64,000 nucleotides of DNA from Streptosporangium carneum (GCF_027922005.1 NZ_BSEV01000003.1:310001-374000); one strand, 5' to 3'; shown: positions 1 to 8,818, numbered from the stretch's first letter. A program made the numbers and translations. The notes: generated from the sequence alone by a model not told the origin.

Positions 1-275
1 ACCATCGCCCTGCGGTACCACGAGCGGACCAGCCCCTCGCCCCACGGTGTGAACAGCACCGAGACCGGATGACCGCATTCGGCCGTCCACGCGGTGAACC
101 TCTCGAGCGCCGCCCTGTCCTCCCGCAGTTGCCGGGGGCTGTCGCGGCGCTTGGCGAAGGGGCAGTACGGGCAGTCGTAGTCGCAGCTGGACAGCGGCCC
201 CCGGTACAGGATCGTCAGATGGCCGGGGTCGTGGCCGTCCGCGGAGGGGGTTCGCGGAGCCGCGTTCACGCCCAT
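1..275 (-). CDS. STM4011-family radical SAM protein (N-terminal part, runs off window)
   Basis: Only the first 91 codons are in the window; the gene continues past position 1. The visible protein carries CDYDCPYCPFAKR, a CxxxCxxC motif at residues 31, 35 and 38 for the SAM-binding 4Fe-4S cluster, preceded by ILYRGPLSS. This N-terminus matches the STM4011 family, which always travels with STM4012-4015. An upstream in-frame ATG exists at 314, but the ATG at 275 has a clean GGAGG five bases before it, so I chose 275. The gene is last in a minus-strand operon and starts 110 nt after the STM4012 stop. The reaction catalysed is not known; radical SAM chemistry is inferred from the motif. Confidence 0.8.
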   Translation of the reverse strand, partial: MGVNAAPRTPSADGHDPGHLTILYRGPLSSCDYDCPYCPFAKRRDSPRQLREDRAALERFTAWTAECGHPVSVLFTPWGEGLVRSWYRRAM

Positions 276-385
276 GTTCGCCTCCAGAAGGGCGTCTTCG
301 ATCGGACGCCTCATGAGATCAGGCCTTTCGGGGAGATCAGGCGCCTCGGGGGAGGTGGCCCCGGGCCCCGGCTTCGGAAGGGACG

Positions 386-1729
386 TCAACGCTGCTCGTA
401 TCCGGCCATCAGCTCACGCACTCCCTCGGAGAACAGCCATGGGCCGATCGCGTCGGAGTGGGCCAGGCCCTCCGGGGTGAGCCGGGGGCGGCGCTCGCCG
501 CCGGACGCGGCGGTGTCGAGCCAGCCCCTGGCGGCCAGACGGTCCAGCTCCTCGCCGAAGTCGTCCTCGGCCTCGGCCCCGAAGCGCTCGCGGTATCCGC
601 CCTGGTCCAGCCCCTCGGCCTGGAGCAGCGACTGGATCAGGTGACGGCGGCGGCGCTCCGCGTCGTCCAGGCGGAACCCCACGTTGGCGAACGCGAACTC
701 CGCCGGGGCGAGCCGCACGTAGTCGTCGATGATCCCGCGCACCTCGCGGACGCCCACCGCGTACTCGTAGGAGTAGTGGAGGCCGGAGGTGTAGGAGCGG
801 GCGCCGCAGCCCAGGCCGACCATGCCGTCGCTCTGGCAGCGGTACTCGCTCAGGCCGCCGGACCCCGGCAGCCGGAACATCCGCATCGACACCTGTTCGT
901 ATCCGGCGGCGAGCAGGTGGTCACGGCCTTGGCGGTAGAGGCTGAGCCGGTGGTCGTCCCAGTCGTGCGCGCGGCGGCCGAGACCGGTCAGCGGACGGAC
1001 GTACAGCGGGTAGAGGTAGATCTCCTCCGGCCGCCAGCCGAGCGCCGCGTCCAGCGAGTGACGCCAGGACCGCTCGGTCTGCCCGTCGATCCCGTAGATC
1101 AGGTCGATGTTGAGCGCCTCGACCCCGGCCTCCCTGATCCGGCCGAGCGCCGCCTCGACCTCCCTGCGCCGCTGCGGCCTGACCGCGGCGCGGGCCTCGG
1201 CGTCGACGAAGCTCTGCACGCCGATCGAGATCCGGGTCGTGCCCCGCTCCACCAGGACGGCGAGCCGGTCGGCCGTCGCGGTCGCGGGTGAGGTCTCCAC
1301 CGACAGCGGCACGGCGCGCAGGTCGGCGCCCATGATCCGCTCGGTGAGGTCGAACATCCGGGTGAGCTCCGCCGCGCTCAGGTAGGTCGGCGTGCCGCCC
1401 CCGACGGCCGCGGTCACGAACCTCGGCCCGTCCAGGGCCTCCCGTACGGCGCGCGCCTGGTGCTCCAGAGCGTCGAGGTAGGCGGCGACGAGCTCCTCCG
1501 GGGCGCCGGTCCTGGTGAACAGGTTGCAGAACCCGCAGCGCATCTCGCAGAACGGGATGTGCAGGTAGAGGAAGAGGGCGTCGAGCGGCTCCCCCGCCCA
1601 CACCTCCCGGAGCGAGGGCCGGGGGTCCAGCGGCCGGTAGGCGGTCTTGTGCGGGTAGGCGTAGACGTATCCCTGGTAGGGGCCGCCCGCCGGTCCCCGC
1701 CCTCGCTCCTGCCCGTGCTCCCCGGTCAC
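386..1729 (-). CDS. STM4012-family radical SAM protein (HemN-like)
   Basis: A 447-residue radical SAM protein. HIPFCEMRCGFCNLFT places the CxxxCxxC cluster ligands at residues 61, 65 and 68. VGGGTPTYL and IDLIYGIDGQT follow as in HemN/coproporphyrinogen-dehydrogenase-type enzymes, and a winged C-terminal region (about 350-447) resembles HemN's C-terminal domain. The start is GTG at 1729, overlapping the STM4013 stop as GTGA, so translation is coupled; the longer open frame upstream is only read-through into STM4013 territory. Being HemN-like does not make it a haem enzyme: STM4012 proteins occur in the STM4011-4015 cassette, whose substrate is not known to me. A small-molecule or peptide modification role is inference. 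Confidence 0.88.
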   Translation of the reverse strand: MTGEHGQERGRGPAGGPYQGYVYAYPHKTAYRPLDPRPSLREVWAGEPLDALFLYLHIPFCEMRCGFCNLFTRTGAPEELVAAYLDALEHQARAVREALDGPRFVTAAVGGGTPTYLSAAELTRMFDLTERIMGADLRAVPLSVETSPATATADRLAVLVERGTTRISIGVQSFVDAEARAAVRPQRRREVEAALGRIREAGVEALNIDLIYGIDGQTERSWRHSLDAALGWRPEEIYLYPLYVRPLTGLGRRAHDWDDHRLSLYRQGRDHLLAAGYEQVSMRMFRLPGSGGLSEYRCQSDGMVGLGCGARSYTSGLHYSYEYAVGVREVRGIIDDYVRLAPAEFAFANVGFRLDDAERRRRHLIQSLLQAEGLDQGGYRERFGAEAEDDFGEELDRLAARGWLDTAASGGERRPRLTPEGLAHSDAIGPWLFSEGVRELMAGYEQR

Positions 1730-2592
1730 CGCCACTGCCCCCGTTCCATCGTGAACTCCCCGTAGGGCACGGTCCAGACGACCTCGTGGCCGATCCGGTG
1801 CCCGACGTGCCCGTCCTCGCCGTAGGCGGTGCCGTGGTCGGAGCAGACGATCGCGAACCCCGGACGCCGGGCGCTCATCAGGGCGAAAAGCCGGCCGATG
1901 TGCCGGTCGACGTACTCCAGCGCGGCGGCGTGGCTGCGCCTGTCGTCGCCGTGTTCGCGGGTGGCCCCCGGCAGGTGGAACCAGTTGGGCTGGTGCAGCG
2001 CCGACACGTTGACGAACAGGAACACCGGCCCGTCCGCCCGCGCGACCGCCCGCTCCGCGTACGCGATCTGCTCCTCGAACGAGGTGGGCGAGGTCACGCC
2101 GAAGCCGGGCTCCCAGTGGCTCTCCGCGAACAGCCCGGGCAGTGTGGACCCGAGCGGGGTCATCCTGTTGAAGAACCCCACCCCGCCGACGCAGATCGTG
2201 TGGTAGCCCGCCCCGGCCAGTCCGCCGGGCAGGTCGGGCGCGTCGAACACCCAGGTGCCCTCGGCCGTCGTCTCGCTGCCGGGGAACGCCGCGGCGAACA
2301 GCCGGGGGTGCGGCCCCGGGACGGCCGGGGTCGGCAGGAACCCGGCGAGCATCGCGGCGTGCGCGGCGTAGGTGAAGCTTCCCGGGCTGTGCCGCCGCTC
2401 CCACCGGCCGCCGGGCAGCGCCCTGCCCAGGGTGGGCAGCCGTCCCGCCGCCAGCGTCTCCTCCGCCACGTCGTATCTGAGCGTGTCGAGGGTCACCAGC
2501 AGCAGGTCGTGGCTGCCCACGATCTCGTTCATGTCCCGCACGGCGTCCACCGTCCCCTTCTCGGCCCTCTTCTCGGCCCCCTTCTCGGCCAC
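1726..2592 (-). CDS. STM4013/SEN3800-family sulfatase-like hydrolase
   Basis: A 288-residue alkaline-phosphatase-superfamily protein. LLLVTLDTLRYDV near residues 30-42 supplies the first metal-ligand Asp typical of sulfatases and phosphodiesterases. Near the C-terminus CSDHGTAYGEDGHVGHRIGH supplies the second metal site (Asp-His and later His). Upstream GTG at 2592 gives a 6-nt gap from STM4014, but the first 20 residues are a low-complexity AEK repeat, so ATG at 2532 (MNEIVGSHD) is a credible alternative start. It probably hydrolyses a phosphate or sulfate ester, but the substrate is unknown. The gene lies between STM4014 and STM4012 and its stop overlaps the STM4012 start. Confidence 0.85.
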   Translation of the reverse strand: MAEKGAEKRAEKGTVDAVRDMNEIVGSHDLLLVTLDTLRYDVAEETLAAGRLPTLGRALPGGRWERRHSPGSFTYAAHAAMLAGFLPTPAVPGPHPRLFAAAFPGSETTAEGTWVFDAPDLPGGLAGAGYHTICVGGVGFFNRMTPLGSTLPGLFAESHWEPGFGVTSPTSFEEQIAYAERAVARADGPVFLFVNVSALHQPNWFHLPGATREHGDDRRSHAAALEYVDRHIGRLFALMSARRPGFAIVCSDHGTAYGEDGHVGHRIGHEVVWTVPYGEFTMERGQWR

Positions 2593-2598
2593 TGTCGC

Positions 2599-3741
2599 TC
2601 AGCCACCGACGCCGCCTCCCCCGGACGCGAACGCGACCGGGCGGGGCGCGCCACCGTCCGGTGCGACGGCGTGCCGGGCGAGAATGGCCCTGACCTGGGT
2701 TTCGTAGGTGTCCAGGCCCTCGGCGACGCCGCCGGGCAGGCCGGTGAGCCGGGGCAGCAGGTCGCCGAAGGCGTTGACCTCCGCGACCGCGACATCACGC
2801 CAGTCGACGCCGATCATGAGGTCGACTCCGACGGACAGGCTGCCGGGGAAGCAGGCCGCCGCCCGCGCGCAGGCGTCGAGGGCCCGCCGCCGACCTTGCG
2901 GCCCCAGCCTGGTCATGACCGCGTCGAGGTCGCCGCGCTCCCCGCCGAGGTGCAGGTTCGTCATGGGCGCACGGCTCGCGCGCACCACCGCGTGGGTCGG
3001 GACGCCGTCGACCGCGACCACCCGCAGGTCGATCACCCGCTCGCCGAGGGAGGCCTTGGGGAACCAGCGTTCCACGTGGAGTCCGTCCGGGGCCAGCAGG
3101 TCGACGATCGCCGCCACGTCGGCCTCGTTCTCGTACGAGCGCACCCGCAGCGAGTTGTACAGCCCGCTCCCGGTCAGCTCGGCGGACGTCGTCGCCATGA
3201 TCCGGCCGGCGGAGACCTGCAGGGCGACGACGCCGGAGGCGGAGGAGCCGTGGGCGGGCTTGACGAACACCCGGTTCCATCCGGCCTCGGCCATCCTTCC
3301 GCGCAGCTCGGCGTAGCCGCCGACCGGCCCCGGCAGGGCGGGCGGCACCGGCGTCTCCGCCGCCGACAGCCGCGCGTGGCACAGCCGCTTGTCGAACATC
3401 ACCGCGATCTCGCCGGGCTCGGCCAGCAGCACCGCGCCGGGCGTGCGTTCGACGGCCTCGCGGACGCGCGCCGTGGCGGCGGTGAAGGCGGCGTGCCAGG
3501 CCGTGCCGCCGCCGACCCTGGACGGCTCGCCGGGGCCGCGCAGCAGCGCGTCGGCCTCCGCGTCCTCCCCCGGCGACTCGATCCGCACGAGCGTGCCCGG
3601 CTCGAACCTGATCTCCCGCCCGCGGAGCACTCGGGTCCACGGCACGACCAGGGGTTCGCGCAGGCCGTGCCTGACGCAGGCCCGCGCGAACATGGTCACC
3701 CTGCGGTCCCCCGGGGTGCCGACGACCGTCAGCAGGGTCAC
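2599..3741 (-). CDS. STM4014-family ATP-grasp-like protein
   Basis: A 380-residue protein with an ATP-grasp layout: an N-terminal domain beginning LLTVVGTPGDRRVTMFARAC, a central lid and phosphate-binding section containing FVKPAHGSSASGVV, and a C-terminal metal-binding strand GVDLMIGVDWRDVAVAEVNA with the Asp/Glu/Asn pattern of ATP-grasp ligases. These enzymes activate a carboxylate with ATP and join it to an amine or thiol. The start is GTG at 3741, overlapping the STM4015 stop as GTGA. The C-terminus (last 20 residues) is Gly-rich and probably unstructured. Family assignment rests on fold motifs plus position within the STM4011-4015 operon; the acceptor and donor are unknown. Confidence 0.82.
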   Translation of the reverse strand: MTLLTVVGTPGDRRVTMFARACVRHGLREPLVVPWTRVLRGREIRFEPGTLVRIESPGEDAEADALLRGPGEPSRVGGGTAWHAAFTAATARVREAVERTPGAVLLAEPGEIAVMFDKRLCHARLSAAETPVPPALPGPVGGYAELRGRMAEAGWNRVFVKPAHGSSASGVVALQVSAGRIMATTSAELTGSGLYNSLRVRSYENEADVAAIVDLLAPDGLHVERWFPKASLGERVIDLRVVAVDGVPTHAVVRASRAPMTNLHLGGERGDLDAVMTRLGPQGRRRALDACARAAACFPGSLSVGVDLMIGVDWRDVAVAEVNAFGDLLPRLTGLPGGVAEGLDTYETQVRAILARHAVAPDGGAPRPVAFASGGGGVGG

Positions 3742-4694
3742 TCGGACACCGCCACGTAGCGCCAGTCGTCGTTTGGCTTCTGCTGTCCCGAGAGGTCGAC
3801 CTTGACGCCGGCGTCGGCGAAGGCCGTCCTGACCCTGTCGGCCATGGGCGCGGTGAGGAAGTGGTGGTGCAGGTCGAGGCGCTTCAGGTGGGTCAGCGGC
3901 TGCCCCGACAGCAGCGCCTCCGCGCCCTCGTCGGTCAGGATGCCCATCGACAGCGACAGCGACTCCAGGCGGGCCACGATCGGCGCGGCCGCCACCGCCG
4001 CGGCGACCTCGTCCTGGATCTCGCTGTCCTGCAGGCCCAGGTGGCGCAGCGCGGGCAGCCGCTCGCCGGTCAGGAGGCTCTCGAGGTCCGCCACGCTCGA
4101 GTCGCCGCCGTAGTTGCTCGTGCCGAGCCAGAGCTCCAGATACTCGAGGGCGGGGAACTCGCTGTCGCCGACCCCGCGGACCACGGAGGCGGGCAGCCCG
4201 CCCGTCTCGAACCTCAGCACCCTGAGGTTGTCGTGCCTGACCGGGGGGAACAGCAGCCCGGTCCCTCCGCGCACATCCAGCCGTTCCAGCAGCGGGAAGG
4301 CGGCGAGCAGCGGCGTGACGTCGCCCTGCGTGATCCAGGAGATCTCGCACTCCTCCGCCTCGATGGCGCCGAAGAACAGCGAGCGGAGAGCGGGGAAACG
4401 GTCGGCGTGCTCGGTCAGCAGGCCGATGGCCTTGGCGGGGTCGTTGTCGTACGCCCCTCCCCAGTTTCCGATGACGAGCGCGCTGACCTTCGCCAGGTCG
4501 ACCGTGGCGGCGAAGCGCCGGAAGCGGGCTTCGAACTCCGCCCCGTCGTCGTCGTAGTCCCCGACGATCTCCCAGGCCGCCGCCTCGGCGGCGGGAAGCT
4601 CCTGCGGGTCCGTGACGTCCGACTCCGGGACCTGCACGATGGGCAGTCCGGCGTAGGCACCGTCCCGGGAAGCGTCGAACTCGGCGTAGTCCAT
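3738..4694 (-). CDS. STM4015-family leucine-rich-repeat protein
   Basis: A 318-residue cytosolic protein with leucine-rich repeats, for example LERLDVRG, LEYLELWLG, LPALRHLGLQDSEI and LESLSLSMGILTDEGAEAL, spaced roughly 25-30 residues apart from about residue 140 to the end. The ATG at 4694 has AGGAG eight bases upstream. No enzyme motif is visible, so it is likely a scaffold or partner-recognition component. It is the first gene of the minus-strand operon and overlaps STM4014 by 4 nt. Known pattern: STM4015 homologues co-occur with the STM4011-4014 genes; their function is uncharacterised as far as I know. Confidence 0.85.
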   Translation of the reverse strand: MDYAEFDASRDGAYAGLPIVQVPESDVTDPQELPAAEAAAWEIVGDYDDDGAEFEARFRRFAATVDLAKVSALVIGNWGGAYDNDPAKAIGLLTEHADRFPALRSLFFGAIEAEECEISWITQGDVTPLLAAFPLLERLDVRGGTGLLFPPVRHDNLRVLRFETGGLPASVVRGVGDSEFPALEYLELWLGTSNYGGDSSVADLESLLTGERLPALRHLGLQDSEIQDEVAAAVAAAPIVARLESLSLSMGILTDEGAEALLSGQPLTHLKRLDLHHHFLTAPMADRVRTAFADAGVKVDLSGQQKPNDDWRYVAVSE

Positions 4695-4803
4695 TCCAGA
4701 AGCTCCTGTCAGGTGAAAGGCGGCAGAACACGTCCTACCAGAGATCACCGACACTTCATGTCCTATCAGCCCATCCCTGGCGAAAGTCGAACAGTCGGCC
4801 ATT
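4695..4803. promoter_or_regulatory. divergent promoter region, STM4015 operon / MFS transporter
   Basis: This 109-nt gap separates the minus-strand STM4011-4015 operon from the plus-strand MFS gene and must hold both promoters. An AGGAG for STM4015 lies at its left edge. A CATTAT element lies seven bases before the ATG at 4813 and could be a -10 for a near-leaderless MFS transcript, but no convincing -35 accompanies it. Confidence 0.4.
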
Positions 4804-6243
4804 ATGGGGGTTATGGACAACGGCCACATCCGGCTCAGCTCGGCCCCGGGCCGCTGGGTCCTGCTCACCACCGTGCTCGGCTCGGGAATGGCCATGCTGG
4901 ACGGCACGGTCGTCAACGTGGCGCTGCCCGCGCTCGGGGCCGATCTCGAGGCCGACATGGCGGGTCTGCAGTGGACGGTCAACGCCTACACCCTCACCCT
5001 GGCCGGGCTGATCCTGCTGGGGGGATCGCTCGGCGACCGCTACGGCAGACGCAAGGTCTTCCTGATCGGCGTGGTCTGGTTCGCGACCGCCTCCGCCCTG
5101 TGCGGACTGGCCCCGAACGTCGAGACGCTGATCACGGCCCGGGCCCTTCAGGGCGTCGGCGGAGCGCTGCTCACCCCGGGATCGCTGGCCATCATCCAGG
5201 CGTCCTTCGACCGCGAGGACCGGCCCAGGGCGATCGGGGCCTGGTCCGGGCTCGGCGGGGTCGCGGCGGCCGTCGGGCCGCTGCTCGGCGGATGGCTGGT
5301 CGAGACGGCGGGCTGGCGGTGGGTGTTCCTGATCAACCTGCCGTTGGCCGCGCTCGTGGTGACGGTCGCCCTACGGCACGCGCCCGAGAGCAGGGACGTG
5401 GAGGCGACAGGCCGCTTCGACGTGCTCGGCGCGGTGCTGGCCGCCCTGGCGCTGGCCGGGATCACCTACGGGCTGATCGGCCTGCAGGCGCTCCCGCTGG
5501 CGGCGGGCGCGTTGCTGGGCGCGGCGTTCGTCTGGCTGCAGATCAGGCGCTCGCCCAACGCGCTCGTGCCGGTCGGGGTCTTCGCCTCGAAGGTGTTCAC
5601 CGCGGTCAACGTCGTCACGCTGATCATGTACGCCGCGATGGGCGTGGTGTTCTTCCTGCTGGTCGTCCAGCTCCAGGTCTCGGTCGGCCTGTCCCCGCTG
5701 CTGGCCGGGTCGGCGATGATCCCCGTGACGATCCTGATGCTGCTGCTGTCCGCCAGGGCGGGGGAACTGGCCAAACGGGTCGGCCCCAGGCTCCCGATGA
5801 CGGCGGGCATCCTGCTCTGCGCCGCCGCGCTGCTGCTGATGTCGAGGATCGGCGAGGGCTCGTCCTACGCGACGGACGTGCTGCTCCCCGCCTCCCTGTT
5901 CGGGCTGGGCCTGTCCGCCGCGGTCGCGCCGCTCACCGCCACCGTGCTGGCCACCGCGGACGAGCGCTACGCGGGCGTGGCCAGCGGCGTCAACAACGCC
6001 GTCGCCAGGACCGGCGGCCTGCTGGCGGTCGCCGCGATCCCGCCGCTGGTCGGCCTGACCGGTGACGCCTTCCACTCGCCGGCGGTCTTCACGGCCGGGT
6101 TCCACACGACGATGCTGATCGCCGCCGCGATGATGGCCGTCGCCGCCGCCGTCGCCTTCCTGTCCATCAGGGAGAACGTCCTGACCGCGTCCCGGCCTCA
6201 GATGAGCTGCCCGGTGACGGCTCCCCAGCTCGGCAGGCGGTGA
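4804..6243 (+). CDS. DHA2-type MFS drug exporter (EmrB/QacA-like)
   Basis: A 479-residue integral membrane protein with about 14 hydrophobic segments. The signatures of the 14-TM DHA2 family are present: LDGTVVNVALPAL in TM1, GGSLGDRYGRRKVF in the loop between TM2 and TM3, ALQGVGGALLTPGSLAII in TM4, and GPLLGGWL in TM5 (antiporter motif C). Such proteins export drugs in exchange for protons. ATG 4804 opens the frame; ATG 4813 (MDNGHIRL) is an equally possible start with GGGGG just before it. The gene is monocistronic and divergent from the STM4011-4015 operon; whether it exports a product of that operon is speculation. Confidence 0.88.
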   Translation: MGVMDNGHIRLSSAPGRWVLLTTVLGSGMAMLDGTVVNVALPALGADLEADMAGLQWTVNAYTLTLAGLILLGGSLGDRYGRRKVFLIGVVWFATASALCGLAPNVETLITARALQGVGGALLTPGSLAIIQASFDREDRPRAIGAWSGLGGVAAAVGPLLGGWLVETAGWRWVFLINLPLAALVVTVALRHAPESRDVEATGRFDVLGAVLAALALAGITYGLIGLQALPLAAGALLGAAFVWLQIRRSPNALVPVGVFASKVFTAVNVVTLIMYAAMGVVFFLLVVQLQVSVGLSPLLAGSAMIPVTILMLLLSARAGELAKRVGPRLPMTAGILLCAAALLLMSRIGEGSSYATDVLLPASLFGLGLSAAVAPLTATVLATADERYAGVASGVNNAVARTGGLLAVAAIPPLVGLTGDAFHSPAVFTAGFHTTMLIAAAMMAVAAAVAFLSIRENVLTASRPQMSCPVTAPQLGRR

Positions 6244-6375
6244 CGACGCCGACGACCTGCGGAAACGGAATTGTTTTTGTTTACTTCCGCGCCCCGGGCT
6301 GCTGAACAAACTTCGCTTGCCTACACATAGGCGATAAGGGGGAAATGCGCCGCTCACATCGCGAAAGGAACTTCC

Positions 6376-6450
6376 ATGTGTGTCGACGAGCACGGGGAAC
6401 CGACGAAGGCGTCGGCGGACACGGGAAGGCTCAGGGAGGGGAATCGATGA
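6376..6450 (+). CDS. 24-aa leader ORF translationally coupled to the AraC regulator
   Basis: ATG 6376 is preceded by AAAGGAA (6364-6370) and encodes a 24-residue peptide beginning MCVDEHGEP. Its TGA (6448-6450) overlaps the ATG of the AraC-family gene as ATGA. The peptide has no membrane segment and one Cys. The good ribosome-binding site plus exact stop/start overlap suggest a real leader ORF that couples or attenuates translation of the regulator. It is too short for family assignment. Confidence 0.45.
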   Translation: MCVDEHGEPTKASADTGRLREGNR

Positions 6451-7469
6451 GGGAGACCGTGTTCCGCAGCGACGACCTGCCGGCGGCCGACCGGTTCGCC
6501 TGGTGGCACGAGATGGCCTCCCGAGCGCTCGTCCCCACCCTGGCGCGCAGCGACCACGAGGCGGAGTTCCACGCCACCCTGCGCCTGCTCGACTTCGGCG
6601 CGGTGCGACTGTCCTGGTTGTCCTACCCGTCGCTGTGGACACGGCGCACCGAGAAACTGATCCGCCGCTCCGATCCCGACATGTACTGCCTGTCGCTCAC
6701 CCTGCGCGGCACCATGAGGCTGGACCACCACGGTCGCCAGGCCGTCGCCCACCCCCAGGACCTGCTGCTCTACGACACCTCACACCCCTTCCACGGCCAG
6801 GCCCTGGCCGACGGCTCCGGCAGCGTCGAGGGCATGATCCTGCAGATCCCCAGAAACCTGATGCCGGTGCCCGCCGCGACGCTCGCCCGGCTCACCGCGA
6901 CGCGGCTGCCCTCCCGGGACGGCGTCGGAGCCCTGCTGCGCCGCCACCTCGGCGACCTGGTCAGGCACGCCCCCCAGTGCACCACCGCCGACGCCACCCG
7001 CCTGTCCGCGCTCACCCTTGACCTGCTGGCCGCGACGTGCGCCCACTATCTCGAGGCCGAGGCCGCCCTGCCCGCCGAGACCAACCGCGGAGCGCTGCGG
7101 GCGCGCGTCCACGCCTTCATCCAGCGGCAGCTCGCGGATCCGTCCCTCTCCCCGGACACCATCGCCGCCGCCCACCAGATCTCCACCCGCCACCTGTACC
7201 AGCTCTTCAACGACCAGGGGCTCACCGTGGCCGCCTGGATCCGCAGGCAGCGTCTTGAGCGCTGCCGTCGCGACCTGGCCGACCCCAACCTGTGCCCGCG
7301 CCCCATCCACGCCATCGCCGCGCGTTGGGGCTTCTCCAACAACGCGCACTTCAGCAGGCTCTTCCGCGCCTCCTACGGCCTGTCGCCCGCCGACTACCGC
7401 AACCAGGTCCAGCACGGGGCCGTGCAGGAATCGGCAACGACTGTGCGGGAACTGTCAACGACCTTCTGA
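6447..7469 (+). CDS. AraC-family transcriptional regulator
   Basis: A 340-residue regulator. The C-terminal hundred residues form the double helix-turn-helix of the AraC/XylS family: ISTRHLYQLFNDQGLTVAAW for the first HTH and AARWGFSNNAHFSRLFRASY followed by GLSPADYR for the second. The N-terminal 200 residues are an AraC-binding-like domain (WWHEMASRALVP, DLLLYDTSHPF). ATG 6447 has GGGAGGGG six bases upstream; a longer open frame from 6345 lacks support. It follows a 24-aa leader ORF whose stop overlaps its start. Possible targets are the adjacent MFS gene or the convergent P450; this is inference. Confidence 0.9.
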   Translation: MRETVFRSDDLPAADRFAWWHEMASRALVPTLARSDHEAEFHATLRLLDFGAVRLSWLSYPSLWTRRTEKLIRRSDPDMYCLSLTLRGTMRLDHHGRQAVAHPQDLLLYDTSHPFHGQALADGSGSVEGMILQIPRNLMPVPAATLARLTATRLPSRDGVGALLRRHLGDLVRHAPQCTTADATRLSALTLDLLAATCAHYLEAEAALPAETNRGALRARVHAFIQRQLADPSLSPDTIAAAHQISTRHLYQLFNDQGLTVAAWIRRQRLERCRRDLADPNLCPRPIHAIAARWGFSNNAHFSRLFRASYGLSPADYRNQVQHGAVQESATTVRELSTTF

Positions 7470-7517
7470 GCTCGGCCCGTCACACTGAGGACGGGGAGGC
7501 CGGCATGCCGGTCGAGG

Positions 7518-7558
7518 GGGGAGGCCGGCAGGCCGGTTACCGGTGTGCCGGCCTCCCC
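7518..7558. terminator. hairpin between convergent AraC and P450 genes
   Basis: A perfect 13-bp stem, GGGGAGGCCGGCA (7518-7530) with TGCCGGCCTCCCC (7546-7558), encloses a 15-nt loop. There is no T tract, as is common for actinomycete terminators. Its position between two convergent genes suggests it serves both. Confidence 0.65.
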
Positions 7559-7588
7559 TGTACGAAGAGCCCGGCTCCGGCCGCGCCT

Positions 7589-8818
7589 TCAGAAGCTGAA
7601 CGCCTGGCTGCGGACGCTGTTGTCGAAGTTGGAGACCAGGAGTTCCGGCTCGCCGACCGAACGCACCTCCGGCAGCCGGGTGAACAGCTCGCGGAACATG
7701 GTCCTGATCTCCTGGCGGGCCAGGTTGGCGCCCAGGCAGAAGTGCGGGCCGGGGCCGCCGAAGCCCACGTGGCCCTTGGCGTCGCGGGTGATGTCGAAGC
7801 GGTCCGCGTCGGGGAAGACCTCCTCGTCACGGTTGGCCGAGCCGTAGAACAGCACGACCTTGTCACCGGCCTTCAGATGCAGGCCGCGCAGGTCGTGGTC
7901 CTGGGTGACGGTGCGGCGGAACTGCATGATGGGCGAGACGTAGCGGACCATCTCCTCGATCGCTCCGCCGATGTGCGCGTCGAAGTCCTCGGCCAGGAGG
8001 CGGCGCTGTTCGGGGTTGTCGGTGAGCAGCTTGATGCCGTGGGCCATGGTGTTGCGGGCGGTCTCGTTGCCCGCGACGAGCAGCAGCGCGAAGAACGACC
8101 CCAGCTCCCGGTCGGTCAGCCTCTCACCGTCCACGTTGGCGGTGACCAGCGCGGAGACCAGGTCGCCTCCCGGTGTCTGGGCGCGCTGCCTGCCGAGGTC
8201 GATGACGAGGCGCTGCAGGGCCAGCAGGGCGAGCATGTTCTGCCCGGCCATCCGGACCGTCTGCGCCAGGCTCGGCCGTACGCCGGTGTAGGCCGTCGAG
8301 ACGTCGACGTGCTGGTGCACCCTGTCCCGGACGTCGTCAGGGATGCCCATCATGTCGCAGATGACATGAATGGGCAGCCGGGCGGCGACCTGGCGGACGA
8401 AGTCGCCCGGCCCCTCGGCGACCACGTCGTCGACGATCCTCGCGCAGGCCCTGTCGATGTCCCCCTGCAGGTTGCCGAGCATCTTGGGGCTGAAGGCGCG
8501 CGAGACGATGCGGCGGAGGCGGGCGTGGCGGGGGTCGTCCATGTTGACCATGGACTCGCCGAACACGTGCTTGACCCAGCCCGGCGGCTCGGGGTTGGTC
8601 ACCGCGGGCTCGCTGGAGAAGACCTTGGCGTTACGGCTGGCCTCCACCACGTCGGCGTGCCTGACCAGCGCGTAGAAGCCCTTGCCCGAGCGGAGCAGCG
8701 GCACCCGCCGTTCCTGGAAGAACACCGGCCGGTCCAGCTCCCGCAGCCGCGCGAACGCCTCGTGGCGCTCCTTCAGCGGGCGACGCCAGAACCCCAGATC
8801 AGCCAGGTCGATTTCCAT
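7589..8818 (-). CDS. cytochrome P450 (CYP124/125/142-like)
   Basis: A 409-residue soluble bacterial P450. It has the I-helix LLLVAGNETARNTMAHG with the conserved acid-threonine type pair, the K-helix EEMVRY (ExxR), and the haem-binding loop FGGPGPHFCLG with the axial Cys at about residue 361. MVNMDDPRHARLRRIVSRAF in the C-helix region resembles lipid- and sterol-oxidising CYP124/125/142 relatives; this subfamily call is tentative. ATG 8818 is preceded by AGGATTGGGG. No ferredoxin or reductase gene is nearby, so redox partners come from elsewhere. It is convergent with the AraC regulator. Confidence 0.9.
   Translation of the reverse strand: MEIDLADLGFWRRPLKERHEAFARLRELDRPVFFQERRVPLLRSGKGFYALVRHADVVEASRNAKVFSSEPAVTNPEPPGWVKHVFGESMVNMDDPRHARLRRIVSRAFSPKMLGNLQGDIDRACARIVDDVVAEGPGDFVRQVAARLPIHVICDMMGIPDDVRDRVHQHVDVSTAYTGVRPSLAQTVRMAGQNMLALLALQRLVIDLGRQRAQTPGGDLVSALVTANVDGERLTDRELGSFFALLLVAGNETARNTMAHGIKLLTDNPEQRRLLAEDFDAHIGGAIEEMVRYVSPIMQFRRTVTQDHDLRGLHLKAGDKVVLFYGSANRDEEVFPDADRFDITRDAKGHVGFGGPGPHFCLGANLARQEIRTMFRELFTRLPEVRSVGEPELLVSNFDNSVRSQAFSF

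Noticed and set aside
386..2404. A 672-aa open frame across the STM4012 and STM4013 genes
   Set aside because: Only the part from GTG 1729 is protein-like; the upstream part is a shadow of STM4013.
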